Positions 11,956 through 22,148 of a stretch of 64,000 nt of DNA are shown in pieces. The DNA is from Septoria linicola (taxonomy: Eukaryota > Ascomycota > Dothideomycetes > Mycosphaerellales > Mycosphaerellaceae). The stretch is from contig CP099421.1 of assembly GCA_024114885.1 (NCBI GenBank), forward strand, positions 1,178,001-1,242,000. The letters run 5' to 3'. The notes beneath the pieces were generated by a model that did not search any database, had not been told where the DNA came from, and saw only the letters and a program-made list of their open reading frames with translations. The translations under genes and the position numbers were made by a program. Within the stretch, counting starts at the first letter, position 1. Every line of letters starts with the position of its first letter.

Positions 11956-13368
11956 GTGGTATCTGCGGAGCTCACAGTGGATTCGTGGGAAGCAGAGCGA
12001 AGCTATCAAGGCTGCGAACACTGTCGCTCTTGCCACCCAAAGCAAGTCGAGGTGTGATGCTCGCATATGACTACAGGAACAAAGCTGAATCTGCGTGTCG
12101 GGAGGATATATTGACCTACCGCGACAAAGATTCGCGACACTGTTGATGTATGGCAAGAACGATAATGGCTCCTTGTTTGGGGGCCGACTTTCGAACAGAG
12201 AGACGAGTATGACTTTCACGATATGGTCGGGCATCATTGCTATCCACCTGTATCATAGACTAGCATCAGCATGTTTATCAAACGGCCCGATGTTCATTTA
12301 CTGCATCATGATGCTCGAGGGTCGAAGTTGCGACATGACCCTGCCAACTCGCAGATCGGACGATCGCTTTGTGCCTTTTGCTGTGGGAGCCGTTGGCTCA
12401 GCGGTGGCATCAACATTGAACCCTCCCACCTGTAGTGTGAAGCGCAAAGCGTAATGAAAGCTTCGCATCATCAGTAAGTCTGGGCATCTGATGTCTCGCG
12501 ATAGATCTGCTTCAAATGCAACTTGGATCATACGGTGTAGTTTTGGGCCCTGTCTACTTGGCTAGTTGGCCGTCTTAACCGCGAATGCGAAGCTATCGCG
12601 GAGTGATATCGCCAGCATATCATCCTTGAGCTGCAGGCACGCCCTGATGAAAGCATGCGAGTAATTCCACCTCGGCACAGGCTTAGGAACGACATAAGTG
12701 CCGTTCTTGCCAACTGTTTCTGTCAGGATGATCAGCAACGGGCTCGGTGAATAGAAGTTCTGACATTAAGGGTGAAGCGCAGATCGTGAGGTCGAGCCCT
12801 GATCCTGGATATCCGTTGCCATAGGATATGGAAGACTATTATCGTAGCACACGAAGAATCCAGTGTACTGTTGAGCTAATACTTTGGAGCTGGACCTCGA
12901 GTAGAATCTCATCAGGATATTTGTGGCAATCCTGAGTTGCTAGCCTGCCCCAAAGCTGCCCTCTCGTTAAGATGAAAGAGAAGTTTTCTGGTTGTTTTAG
13001 CCTTTCCGCGACTACCAGAAAACCGGTTGTTGGACCAAGACTTCAGGCATGATTATGTGGGATGCCATGACACTCACGCTTAAACATTTGATACAAGGAA
13101 TATCCATTCTCTCAGAGGTCTCTCCGCGCTGTGCCTCGCGAACCTCATCTCCATCGACGTGACAAATCCAAGCTCACCTCTTACAGCAGTAGGGCAGATG
13201 AACAGATTTGAGTACACAATGCACAAAGCGTGGACCATGCAGGAGATGACAATGTAGCTTTTAGATTATGGCTGCTTTATCATGCTAAGTCGATCGCGAG
13301 CGCCGGTAGCGTCGAATTCCTTAAATTTGTTGCCATATCTTCTGTCAAGTGTGCTTGCTTCGACGCTT
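11956..13368. other. Intergenic between velC and GH17 gene
   Basis: Convergent 3' sides of velC (+) and the GH17 gene (-). No protein-like ORF or repeat seen. An ORF at 12095-12454 (+) has no recognisable features. Confidence 0.5.
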
Positions 13369-14292
13369 CTAGCATGCGTAAAGGTCGTAGATTGCGTTGC
13401 CATTGGAATCGAAGATGCCAAAGGAAGGCGAGTCGTTATAGTCCTGGTACGCGTACCAGAACACGTGCCCTTCGTTGAACAGCTCGCAAGCAACAGAGCG
13501 CCAGAACTTCTGAGCATTGGCGACAGAGGCCACAGCATTGCCATAGTTGTCACCAGTCACGGGCCAAGAAGTCTCAGTCACCCACACCCAAGCACCACTT
13601 CCAATGGACTGCACGTGGTCCTTGACGCCTTGGTAGGCCTCAAAGAAAACGTCGTATGCTTGTTCAATTGGCGTGCCTTGCCAGTAAGGATACGCATCCA
13701 CGCCCACAAAGTCGCAAGCGGTAATCACAGCATCGTTTGCCGAGTTTCTCCAGACATCCTGCGTGTCGACGTGGCCGACCTCAGCTTCTACGCCCATTGC
13801 TCTTACCATGCCACGGACGTCGTATATTTGCTGTGCGAGGGTATCTGCCGTGGTGTCGCCTCGATAGAGATCTTCGCTACCCACGGAAATCGCCAGAATC
13901 CAAGAATTGCCATAGGTGTTGATCGCTGATTCGAGAGCAGCCTTCTCGGCGCCAAAATGGGCCGAATCTTCGGTCCAGACGCCCACCAAGATCTCAGTGC
14001 CTGTTGCAAGTGCTGCAGGCACCGCGTTGGCAAGAGTATTGCAATCGCTTGATGCATAAAGCCGGACAACGTTGATGTCCTGTGGAAGTCCTCTCAGCTT
14101 CTCGAAGGCAGTCTGCCACTGGTCTCTGGTCTTGCATGATCCGTCCGGGTTGTTTGCTCCCACGTTGAAGCCTGGTATCGTCAGATCCTCGATGTCGTTC
14201 CAAGTCTGGCACCTCGCCTGCTAACCTTTGTAGTATGCAGCTGTCTGCTGTAATGCCACTGCCAAAGCAGCCAAGGTAGCGGACACACGCAT
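13369..14292 (-). CDS. Secreted GH17 beta-1,3-glucanase / glucanosyltransferase
   Basis: Glycoside hydrolase family 17 enzyme acting on cell-wall beta-1,3-glucan. Two exons on the minus strand: 14292-14226 and 14171-13369, with an in-phase GT-AG intron between. The first exon encodes a signal peptide (MRVSATLAALAVALQQTAA) followed by YYKGFNVGANN, the usual GH17 start of the mature protein. Catalytic signatures are present: the acid/base Glu in ISVGSEDLYRG and the nucleophile Glu in WVTETSWPVTGDNYGNA, and VDAYPYWQ. The protein is about 289 residues and stops right after the catalytic barrel (IYDLYAC). There is no Ser/Thr-rich stalk or GPI signal, so it resembles soluble Bgl2-type enzymes more than EglC-type anchored ones. 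Confidence 0.92.
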
Positions 14293-15639
14293 GGCGCAGA
14301 ACTAAGGATGTCTTTGTGGTAAGTGTCGAAAATTCCCAGGAGCAGTAGTAGGGAGAATAATGAAAGCAGCGGTAACAGCAGAGTCTAGACACGCAGAAAA
14401 GAAGTTATACTTGGTGACGAAGCCCTTGAGCATTGTGGGTCATGAACGTGCGTTCAGTCGGCAGTCTCGATGCCGTAGTAGCGGACTGAAGAATAAACGA
14501 AGTCTCCACTTGAGGAAAGGGGTGTCAACAACGAGGCGCAGCCTCTGTTTCAATCGTGCTGGTGCCGTACAGGCTTCAATGCAGTCTCGCATCGAACACT
14601 GGCTGCCATAGCGTGGCATATTCAGCATGTTGAAGAAATGAAAGTGTAGATGTGAGGAGGACTCGTCAAGCGTAAGCCAAGTGTGGTCAAGCTCGCCGTG
14701 ATCGGACCTTCCCTTCTTGGCTTCGCTGCTACACAAAACCACTTGGACAACCTCGGAACTTCCACTGCCAATCTCGACGATATGAGTAAAATACAGTGTA
14801 AAGATGTGAAGACTGATGAGGATGGTTGACAGTGGCTTTGGATGATGCAAATTTTGCAGCATTACAACGGCCTTCGACATCTCCAGGCGCTGTCGAAACA
14901 TAACCATCATTAGGAAACAAGTAGATGCATAGTCTGTCGTTAGAGCCTCGTGGTCGCGTTATTCATGTCTCGTTCCATGTCAAATCAGATGGCTCCGAGC
15001 TCGACACTGTTGGATGATCCAACCAGACGTGGAATAGCCTTCCAGTGCAGTCTCACGCTCGATGGTTTTGGTTTTCATCTTTGGCCGCCCCACTTTGCCG
15101 TTGTGACATGTTCGCCGCTCAAGTCGTCTCAGTAGAGTGACCGCCACTCGTATGCCCTTCGACTCGATCGTCAAGGACTCTAATCTCCAGGGCGGTCGCA
15201 TGTACGCCATGTCTGCCGCGGCTGCAATTGTATCGCTCAAACAGGTGCTACGCATGGTATGGTTGCCGACCTCTCAGGCGATCGGAATATTGATATTAGG
15301 AAGAAGCTCGGTCCTTCATTTTCCAGACTGAACGCACTGTTCAGTGCTGCGGTAGCTCTTGAGGGATTGCAGACAGTCACGGTCCCCGTTCGAGCCGATG
15401 ATCGAGGCCTACTTGTGGTTGTGCTGGTCGATAAAGTTTGAACTTGCGACTCTTATGTGCAAGACGGCTCGCCTCTTTCACACATTACTCACAATCATTG
15501 GCCACCTGAGCACGACAAGCCAAAGTCCCCATTAGCAACGGAAAGTGTCGTAAGGCCGTTACAGTCATGAACGATCCATTCCTTTTTGAAAACCAAACGC
15601 CACGCTTCCAGTATCGAACATCAAACAAAATCATAACAA
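14293..15639. other. Intergenic upstream of GH17 gene and downstream of MDM34
   Basis: Promoter side of the GH17 gene and 3' side of MDM34, both minus strand. Short ORFs only, none with recognisable content. Confidence 0.5.
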
Positions 15640-17430
15640 TCATGAGACATAGGCTGGAGGTGCGTCCTCTGCGATGCCTGCTTCAGAGGGAGCGTGCCAC
15701 GGTTTCTGCTTCGCGCGTTCCTGCTCCACCTTCTTCGCAATCTCAGTCGCCATTTTCTCCATCCATGCTCGTTCCAGTATGCCGCCGCTGCCACCTTCGC
15801 TGAAGGCGGTAAACAAGCTATGCAGCTTGATCTCTGAAGATGTCCTGCTCTCAGCTTTCAACTCTGATGAAGAACGACGGTAATCGTGCAGGGATGGCCT
15901 CCGACTGACTTCTGGAGATGGGTCGCGAGACCGGTAAGCCTGCATTCTGGGCAATTGGTTCATGGTCGCTGAACCTCGTTCGATCTCTTTGCTCTCCTGT
16001 GGCAGATACATGGATGCCCGTGGGGTCTGATCAACGTCGTCATCGACATTGAGCGAGGCCTTCGGCGTTATTGGGCGCGATCGAGGTAACTGAGGTCGTT
16101 CTTGCACCGCCTCTGCAGGCTCTTTGTGAAAGTCCACCTTTTTCTTCGGGCTTCGCGGTGGAGTCGAAATCTCGCCCTCGCGTAGCTTGCTGCCTGTAGC
16201 CGAAGTAGCCTCAGTGCTTGACCGTACTAGACTAGGCGACGACCCAGTCCGACTCGCGGACTCATCATAGCCACTAGTTCCAACACTCGCAGCATCATTG
16301 GCGTCCTTATCGTCCTTGTTCTTTCTAAGATTCACGACTCTGTGCTTCCTCCTCTTGGGTCTCGTCCGCGATGCCGAGCTACCAAGGCTGTATACAGTTG
16401 CTGCTGAACTCATGCTGACAAGACTGGGTCTCGTAACTTCCGTGCCTCCTCCTGAAGCTAATGACGTTGCGGAAGATACAGCACTGCGCGAGGCAATGGA
16501 TGTATGCAGCCTTGCAAGACCTGGCCGCGTAGGACTTGCTGTACCATTATTCAGCTCTTCGCGGTATGCACAGGCCCAGGCGCGATACACCGTATCCCGC
16601 ATACCGGGCGTGAAGAGGCTGAGCGTCCTCTGACTTTCAGCGAGTGTTGCGAGTCGGATCATGTTCTTTTGCGAAAAGGAAGCGTATGTTTCGGCGGGCG
16701 GATCGAGGGTGAATGGTGCTCCGAGGGCAGCCTCTCCATCGAGTGGCTGCAGCGCTGGACTCGCCAAAGGGTCGATGGGAACGTCGCCTGCGTCCAAACG
16801 GGTTTTCGGCTCCTGATTTTCAGCAGTTTGATACTCCGGACTAAACTTCTGCAGAGATAGCCGGTGTATGATCGCCGGGAGGTCCTCCATGAAAAGTACG
16901 CGGAGCTGATTCTCTATGGTTTTCTGTAGATAGTCGCGCACAAATGGGATTGAATCGAATGTCGAGGAGACTTTGAGCTTCTCCAGAGGATCGTTCCTGA
17001 ACACTATCGTGATGCCTTTGGTTTTGGAAAACACCAAGATCACGAAGCCAGACAACCGGATTTCCGATAATGTGATTTGAATGGGTATCGTCAAGCTACT
17101 GCTCGCTGCCAGCGGTTGCGGACTTGCAAAGCTCGGTTTGGTCGACAAATATGTGTTCAGCGGATTCGCCTGCACTCTCGTCTTCAGGGTCAAGTACGCG
17201 TCGCCAGTGTAGCTCATCTTGAAGATGCCGCGGAATCGGTCTTCGGCCAGGTCACCAATCTCGAGTATCTCAAGCTCAGGCGGCGTCGCTCCAAGGTTCA
17301 ACTCCTCGACAATGATATCGTCGACGATGATCGGAGGCTTCGGAGACTTATTGAGCGCTGATGTCAACATCTCCTTTGCGCGGCCAGTGTTGCCTAGGAG
17401 CGGCTGCCATCCTGAGAAGTTGAAAGCCAT
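15640..17430 (-). CDS. MDM34: Mdm34, ERMES complex subunit
   Basis: Mitochondrial distribution and morphology protein 34, a mitochondrial outer-membrane component of the ER-mitochondria encounter structure, which supports phospholipid exchange. Single exon, 596 residues. The N-terminal SMP lipid-binding domain fills about residues 1-200 and is very conserved: MAFNFSGWQPLL, NKSPKPPIIVDDIIVEELNL, PPELEILEIGDLAEDRFRG, RVQANPLNTYLSTKPSF and TFDSIPFVRDYLQKTIENQL. A central RPKRRKHRVVNLRKN basic segment and long Ser/Pro-rich disordered stretches follow. The C-terminus carries HSLFTAFSEGGSGGILERAWMEKMATE, a helix also typical of filamentous-fungal Mdm34. Start ATG is unambiguous. Confidence 0.96.
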   Translation of the reverse strand: MAFNFSGWQPLLGNTGRAKEMLTSALNKSPKPPIIVDDIIVEELNLGATPPELEILEIGDLAEDRFRGIFKMSYTGDAYLTLKTRVQANPLNTYLSTKPSFASPQPLAASSSLTIPIQITLSEIRLSGFVILVFSKTKGITIVFRNDPLEKLKVSSTFDSIPFVRDYLQKTIENQLRVLFMEDLPAIIHRLSLQKFSPEYQTAENQEPKTRLDAGDVPIDPLASPALQPLDGEAALGAPFTLDPPAETYASFSQKNMIRLATLAESQRTLSLFTPGMRDTVYRAWACAYREELNNGTASPTRPGLARLHTSIASRSAVSSATSLASGGGTEVTRPSLVSMSSAATVYSLGSSASRTRPKRRKHRVVNLRKNKDDKDANDAASVGTSGYDESASRTGSSPSLVRSSTEATSATGSKLREGEISTPPRSPKKKVDFHKEPAEAVQERPQLPRSRPITPKASLNVDDDVDQTPRASMYLPQESKEIERGSATMNQLPRMQAYRSRDPSPEVSRRPSLHDYRRSSSELKAESRTSSEIKLHSLFTAFSEGGSGGILERAWMEKMATEIAKKVEQERAKQKPWHAPSEAGIAEDAPPAYVS

Positions 17431-19418
17431 ATCGCTCGCGGTTGGCTGCTAGTTGGCTGTCGCGTCCCGTTGAGTGGCAGCTCGCGCAAAGTATCGATAT
17501 ATTAGAGTCCTGCAGTAGCTGTCGCAAGACAGAGTGTCGCGTGCCGCATCGGAAGCAGAGCAAGGGAGCAACCGGAAGTGTGCAAAACCACTTCTCAAGC
17601 TCAGCAATGCCCTTTCGAGGTCCGTGAGGCCGCTTGCGGATGCAAAGCTGGAATTGTTGGTTGATGCGGTTGTTGTTTTGATTTTGTCAGACGAAAAGCA
17701 GGGAGAGGAGCCCAGTCCAATCTTTGCATGAAACCTTGAACCTCAAACAAGCATGTCATTGCGCGCTAACTAAGTTAGGTGCCGAGGAGAAAGCAGTGCA
17801 CATGACAGTCAACTGCCACTTCATGTCCAACTACCACGCCTTCAGCTATCCCTTGCAGAATGTGTATGTCCTAATGGACAGATGTCTGCGCTGAGAAGAG
17901 CGTAACGTTCATGCTGCAACTGGCGGCTAGTTCGTATGATTCGCCATGGGAGCGATGACCCCAAGGCAAAAACGTCGCCTTCGTCGGCCTCCATGACACA
18001 AGACGTAGACTACCTTCCACGTTGACGGTCAAGGGGCTTACAAACATCATAGATTGATCATGAGACTGAAGTCGGTATGCTCAACCGTCATGGCTGGAGC
18101 CGCCAAAGCCTCGAACATGGGCACAGGAAACGGTAAGGAACCTCGTCCAGTGCTAACTCCGCTCGTATTGCCTTTGCCGCTTGAGAGGGCGGTGCTGGCG
18201 GTGAAGGAGGAGATCGTGCTTACTGAACAGTGACGGTGCTCAGGATCAAGGACGCGTGCATCGAGAACTGAGGCTCCCACTGATACGCCTGTAGTGGCTC
18301 ACACTGTATTGGACTCCGCTCGCCTCGTTGTATCGCTGAGGGCTCATTAGAGCTCCACCGACTAATCACTGCACAACTTTGGATCAGAGGGCAACAAGAC
18401 TTGGAGTAGGACAGGATGATTTGAGCGCGACTCACGCTACGTGCTTACATTGCCCTTGGCAAGCGAAAAACAAAGCCAACAGCAACAGATGGCCCGTCAC
18501 GCAGCAGCAGCATACCACAGCACTGATTGAGGCTCAAGATGCCCAAATAATGCCGATATCAATATGAAAGGAGAACGACTTCGCCGCCCTCGCTCAGTGG
18601 CCGCAACTGCGCGATACGAACCCTTCTCATCTCACATCGCGCGGTTCACGGACATGTAGGACTGGCGGCCTCCCCGTGGCGGTGTGTCGCCCTTCTAGCC
18701 GCCTTCTAGCACTTCTCCGAACATTGGCTTATCCAGCGCCAGTGACTGTAACTGTCATGGTCACGCTGAATGGCAGCTGCGGGTCTAACATGTCCGTGGC
18801 TGACCCAGCGAATCTTGTTGATTGTTTCACAAACACGCACTTCTCTCACAACCCTCTCTCTCTCTCACGAAGAGATGCACCCGGCCGCTTGCTGGCCTAC
18901 ACAGAACCTCCCGTAATGCTTGCGGGATCGTGCACTGAGTTGTGCTGACGGCACGAGATTAGCGTACGGCGTCTTTCCAGGCGTGGCGAAGCTTCCACAC
19001 TCAAACAAGTTTCTGTACCACCTATCATCGCTCCCTGCGGCGTTATTAAACACAGTCGACCTCAGCTGACAAGTCAAATGTGAGGCTTTCATAGAGCGCC
19101 ACACAATCGAATTATCGCGAATCATACCTTGTACCGGCACCTCCTGGTGTACACCGTCTGTCAACTTTGCAAGCAGTGCTGGCAGTCCACCGCTTGTGAT
19201 CACTGGCCATCACAATCGCCCTTCCAGCGGCCACGTAGAACGGCGGTGCACGAACCCAAGTCGCCTTCACGCCTTCGTTCTATGAAGAGTAGAGATGTTA
19301 TATCTGGATGGATCAGCAACGGCGAGAGCCTATTCTGCCATAGCACTTTCATACTTAGATCTCCACAGTTCATCCAGCCATAGACGCACTACCCGCCATA
19401 TCCGACAGCTTCATCGCC
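17431..19418. other. Intergenic, about 2 kb
   Basis: Contains the MDM34 promoter. Short ORFs (for example 18047-18280 on minus) carry no motif. A 13-base perfect palindrome CTAACTAAGTTAG lies at 17766-17778, and a short CT repeat near 18850. No further gene is supported. Confidence 0.5.
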
Positions 19419-19706
19419 ATGATGAGTGCCACTATTAGCCACCAACAGCCCTCGCAGTCCTCCGCCAGTCGCGGCTCTCCACATCAACGCACCTACAGCC
19501 AACAGCCTCGTGGCCCTCGTCGTGACGCAGTCGTACGATACTGGTGGTGGGTCTTCCTACTTCTGCCAGGGACAAGAGTGCTTGCATTAACCCTCTACAG
19601 GAGATGCTCCAACTGCCAGGCGGCTATGAACCCAGGTATCGCACCTGCTCGGTGCTCCCTCTGCGGCCATTGGCGGTGCAGCTACTGTGCCGAGTACCGT
19701 CGCTAA
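19419..19706 (+). CDS. Small Cys-motif (zinc-binding-like) ORF
   Basis: A 95-residue ORF ending CSNCQAAMNPGIAPARC, then CSLCGHWRCSYC. The spacing CxxC...CxxCxHxRCxxC resembles a small zinc ribbon, though no named family is recognised. The middle contains a WWWVFLLLPGTRVLALTL stretch that coincides exactly with a possible 54-base intron (19547-19600: GTGGGT donor, CTCTACAG acceptor). Removing it keeps frame and gives a 77-residue soluble protein, which I think more likely. The N-terminus is Ser/Gln/Arg-rich. It may be a real small gene or a remnant. Confidence 0.42.
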   Translation: MMSATISHQQPSQSSASRGSPHQRTYSQQPRGPRRDAVVRYWWWVFLLLPGTRVLALTLYRRCSNCQAAMNPGIAPARCSLCGHWRCSYCAEYRR

Positions 19707-20092
19707 GGAGAGGTAGGCATGGACATCGCTTCTGATCTGTGTATCTTCCTAATGCCTCGTTGCGTAGATCATGATCCTATTGCACCGGGTTCGTGCTCTT
19801 GGTCGTGCAGGTCGTGCAGTTGGTGGGAGTGATAGATGAGTTTGCTTTGGAGTCTGCGAGACCGGTATAGAGGAGTTTGGCGTCGATGATGATGCTACAC
19901 CCACTTGCTGTTCTGCTTCTCTTCGCCGTCTGGTGCTTGTCCTGTGGATAGATCTGCTTCAAATCATTCAATGGATGTCATCTTCACTTGCTATCATTGA
20001 CTGCTTGACCAGCTTGTGAGTAGACACAGCGATGTAAGAACCTCAGGTCAAGCCAATTCCACAGCTCCGCGTCGAGGAAATAATATTCATAT
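19707..20092. other. Intergenic, 386 bases
   Basis: Convergent 3' region between the small Cys ORF and the palmitoyltransferase gene. Nothing recognised. Confidence 0.5.
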
Positions 20093-21641
20093 TCAGTGTA
20101 CATCTGCAGGCTGCTGAGCACTGCCCTGCAACAAGTCTACCTGCTTCACTCGTCTTCGCCACTCGTTGCGGATCCTTCTCGCCTCCTTCTCGCTTACCCA
20201 TCCGTTCGGTCTTTCACCATCCTGCCATCCAGCATCGAGCCTGCGTTTCCTTCTGCGACTATGTGTGCTACTAGGCCGGCGCTCACGTTTGCGTGAAGAG
20301 CTTCTTGCGGGTCGTATCAGGCCGGCATCAACAAGCAAGACCTCGAACTCGGGACCTAAAGGATATTCCGAGATTATGGACTCGTGATTGCAGCAAGGTG
20401 AGTGTCGAAGAGGTAAGAGCCACTCGTAGAAGTGACGACCAAAGACTGCTTGGAAGTTGTGGTACGCCGAGCCAAGATCCCAGGGATTCAGTCCTCTGGG
20501 TGTTTCTAGTATCGCGAAAGTCCTGGGCTCGGGTGCAGGGATAGGTGGTCTGTCTGTCGGTAACTGGAGCGGATACGTTACGGTGCCTTTGAAGAGCTTT
20601 GATGGAGAGGGAGGCGATTTCGATGCAGAATTGCGACTTGGGGTCCTAGGCTGTCGCTTGAAGTAGTTGATATGCTCTGGATGGTCCAGCTCAGAAGTTA
20701 AAGGTCGCTCGCTGCTGTGCTCGCTTTCGCCATCACCAGGACTCCGTGCAAGTCTCGCGGGAGGTGGAGGAGCCAACGGATCACGCTGCATTTCCGGCGG
20801 CAAAATCACGGCCAGATACATCTTCCCACGGACACTCTCGATTGTTGTAATATTCTTGAATGTCATGTTGAGACTGTTCGTAACCATACCGGAAGTGAAG
20901 AGCAAGAAGAAGCCAGCCAGCCCAAGCGCTACAAACCAGTGGACGTTGTGCTTCCACTCCGCGACGAAATAACCAAGGACTCCAGTACAGTACGCCGTGA
21001 AAACCATGGTGTAGAAGAGGAATTGTACGAAGAAGTTGAAACTCCTTTCCCCTACGACTCCTCCAACCTGCAAGTAGTAGACTATGTCAGCTATGGTCTC
21101 AGACATATCGACTATTGCCACTGAACATACCCAAGGACAGAAGTGATCCATCTTCCGCGTGCATCGTCCAACATCCTGGTTGTGATGCGTTCGATCACGC
21201 TTCCACGCCTTGCAGTAGTCACACCAGATTGGAAGTCCATTGATGTCACAGACGAAGACATCGCGCGTCCAGAATTCCTCAAGCCCAGGCTGTGGTTGAG
21301 CGATCGTCGGGTACTGCTGATCATCAGAGCCTCGCGGGACGTATCCAGGATCCAGAAGCACTGCCAAAAGTAGTCGAAGCCATGATGTCGCCACTGGTAT
21401 CAGCAGGACAAAGTAGACAGCTATGAGCGCGATTGCAGTAACGAGACGGCGGGGTTTCTCCTCAGGTGGATTGATCAGATAATTAATGCAGAGCGGTCCG
21501 ATTATCACGTATGATGCATAGCCGACGATCAGGACCAGAAGGACCGGTATAACTCTTGCTGTTCCCACAGACACCTGGATTGATCAGCGGCTAGTTTTAA
21601 TATCAGTCATGAATGTGACGTACCCGGTTCGTCGGGGCCAT
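20093..21641 (-). CDS. PFA5: Pfa5-type DHHC-family palmitoyltransferase
   Basis: Membrane S-acyltransferase. Three exons: 21641-21624, 21574-21131 and 21067-20093. The tiny first exon (MAPTNR) was chosen because it is the only ATG whose phase fits the downstream frame; the second intron (63 bases) separates CPW from VGG. Membrane segments: VIPVLLVLIVGYASYVIIG, a second near LVTAIALIAVYFVLLIPVA, then FVQFLFYTMVFTAYCTGVLG and WFVALGLAGFFLLFTSG after the Cys-rich domain. That domain reads WCDYCKAWKRDRTHHNQDV, then GRCTRKMDHFCPWVGG. The active motif is DHFC rather than DHHC, and the usual Cys after HH is Asn. A TTxE-like motif (NITTIES) follows the last membrane segment, then a Pro/Ser/Arg-rich cytosolic tail. 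The protein is about 478 residues. PFA5 assignment is from the CRD style and overall layout. Confidence 0.82.
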
Positions 21642-22148
21642 GCTCCAGTGGTGGCCGTCGCAGACATCTCACAAGAAGTCGTGCGCGTAGAAGAGTGAAA
21701 ACAAGAGTTGGAGGATGACGGAGGCTGGTGGAGGTGGCGGGAGGGAGCGGCTCGGGTTTGTGAGAAGCGGAGCTGGGGCCGGCCAGAACATATCACTCCA
21801 AGAAGCCGCGAGAGATTCCCTCCCTACCTCACGACGAGGTGAGTAGTCTACAAGCTGTCCGTCCTATAAGGTAACGAACGCTCTTGGCAAGTCAGATCGT
21901 GCGTTAGCGTCTCAAGACCAACAATGCTGGAGTCATTGACGCCAAATCAGATAAGCAAAAGTGCAATGAAGACACGACTAGAGCTCCATTCAAGGAAATG
22001 CTGCAAAGCTTTTTATGCTCTATGTGCTGCCTTCACAGCAAAACAGATCGCTACCCTGTACCGCCACGCTATGCTAATCGTGCCACCGTCGATATGCCAA
22101 TTCAGCATTTTCGCATTCTCATACTTTTATGTCGCTCTATCTTGCCAG
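21642..22148. other. Intergenic, PFA5 promoter side
   Basis: Upstream of the palmitoyltransferase and downstream of DOA1, both minus strand. No gene or repeat seen. Confidence 0.5.

Noticed and set aside
18842..18866. CT dinucleotide run
   Set aside because: Too short to be a meaningful repeat feature.
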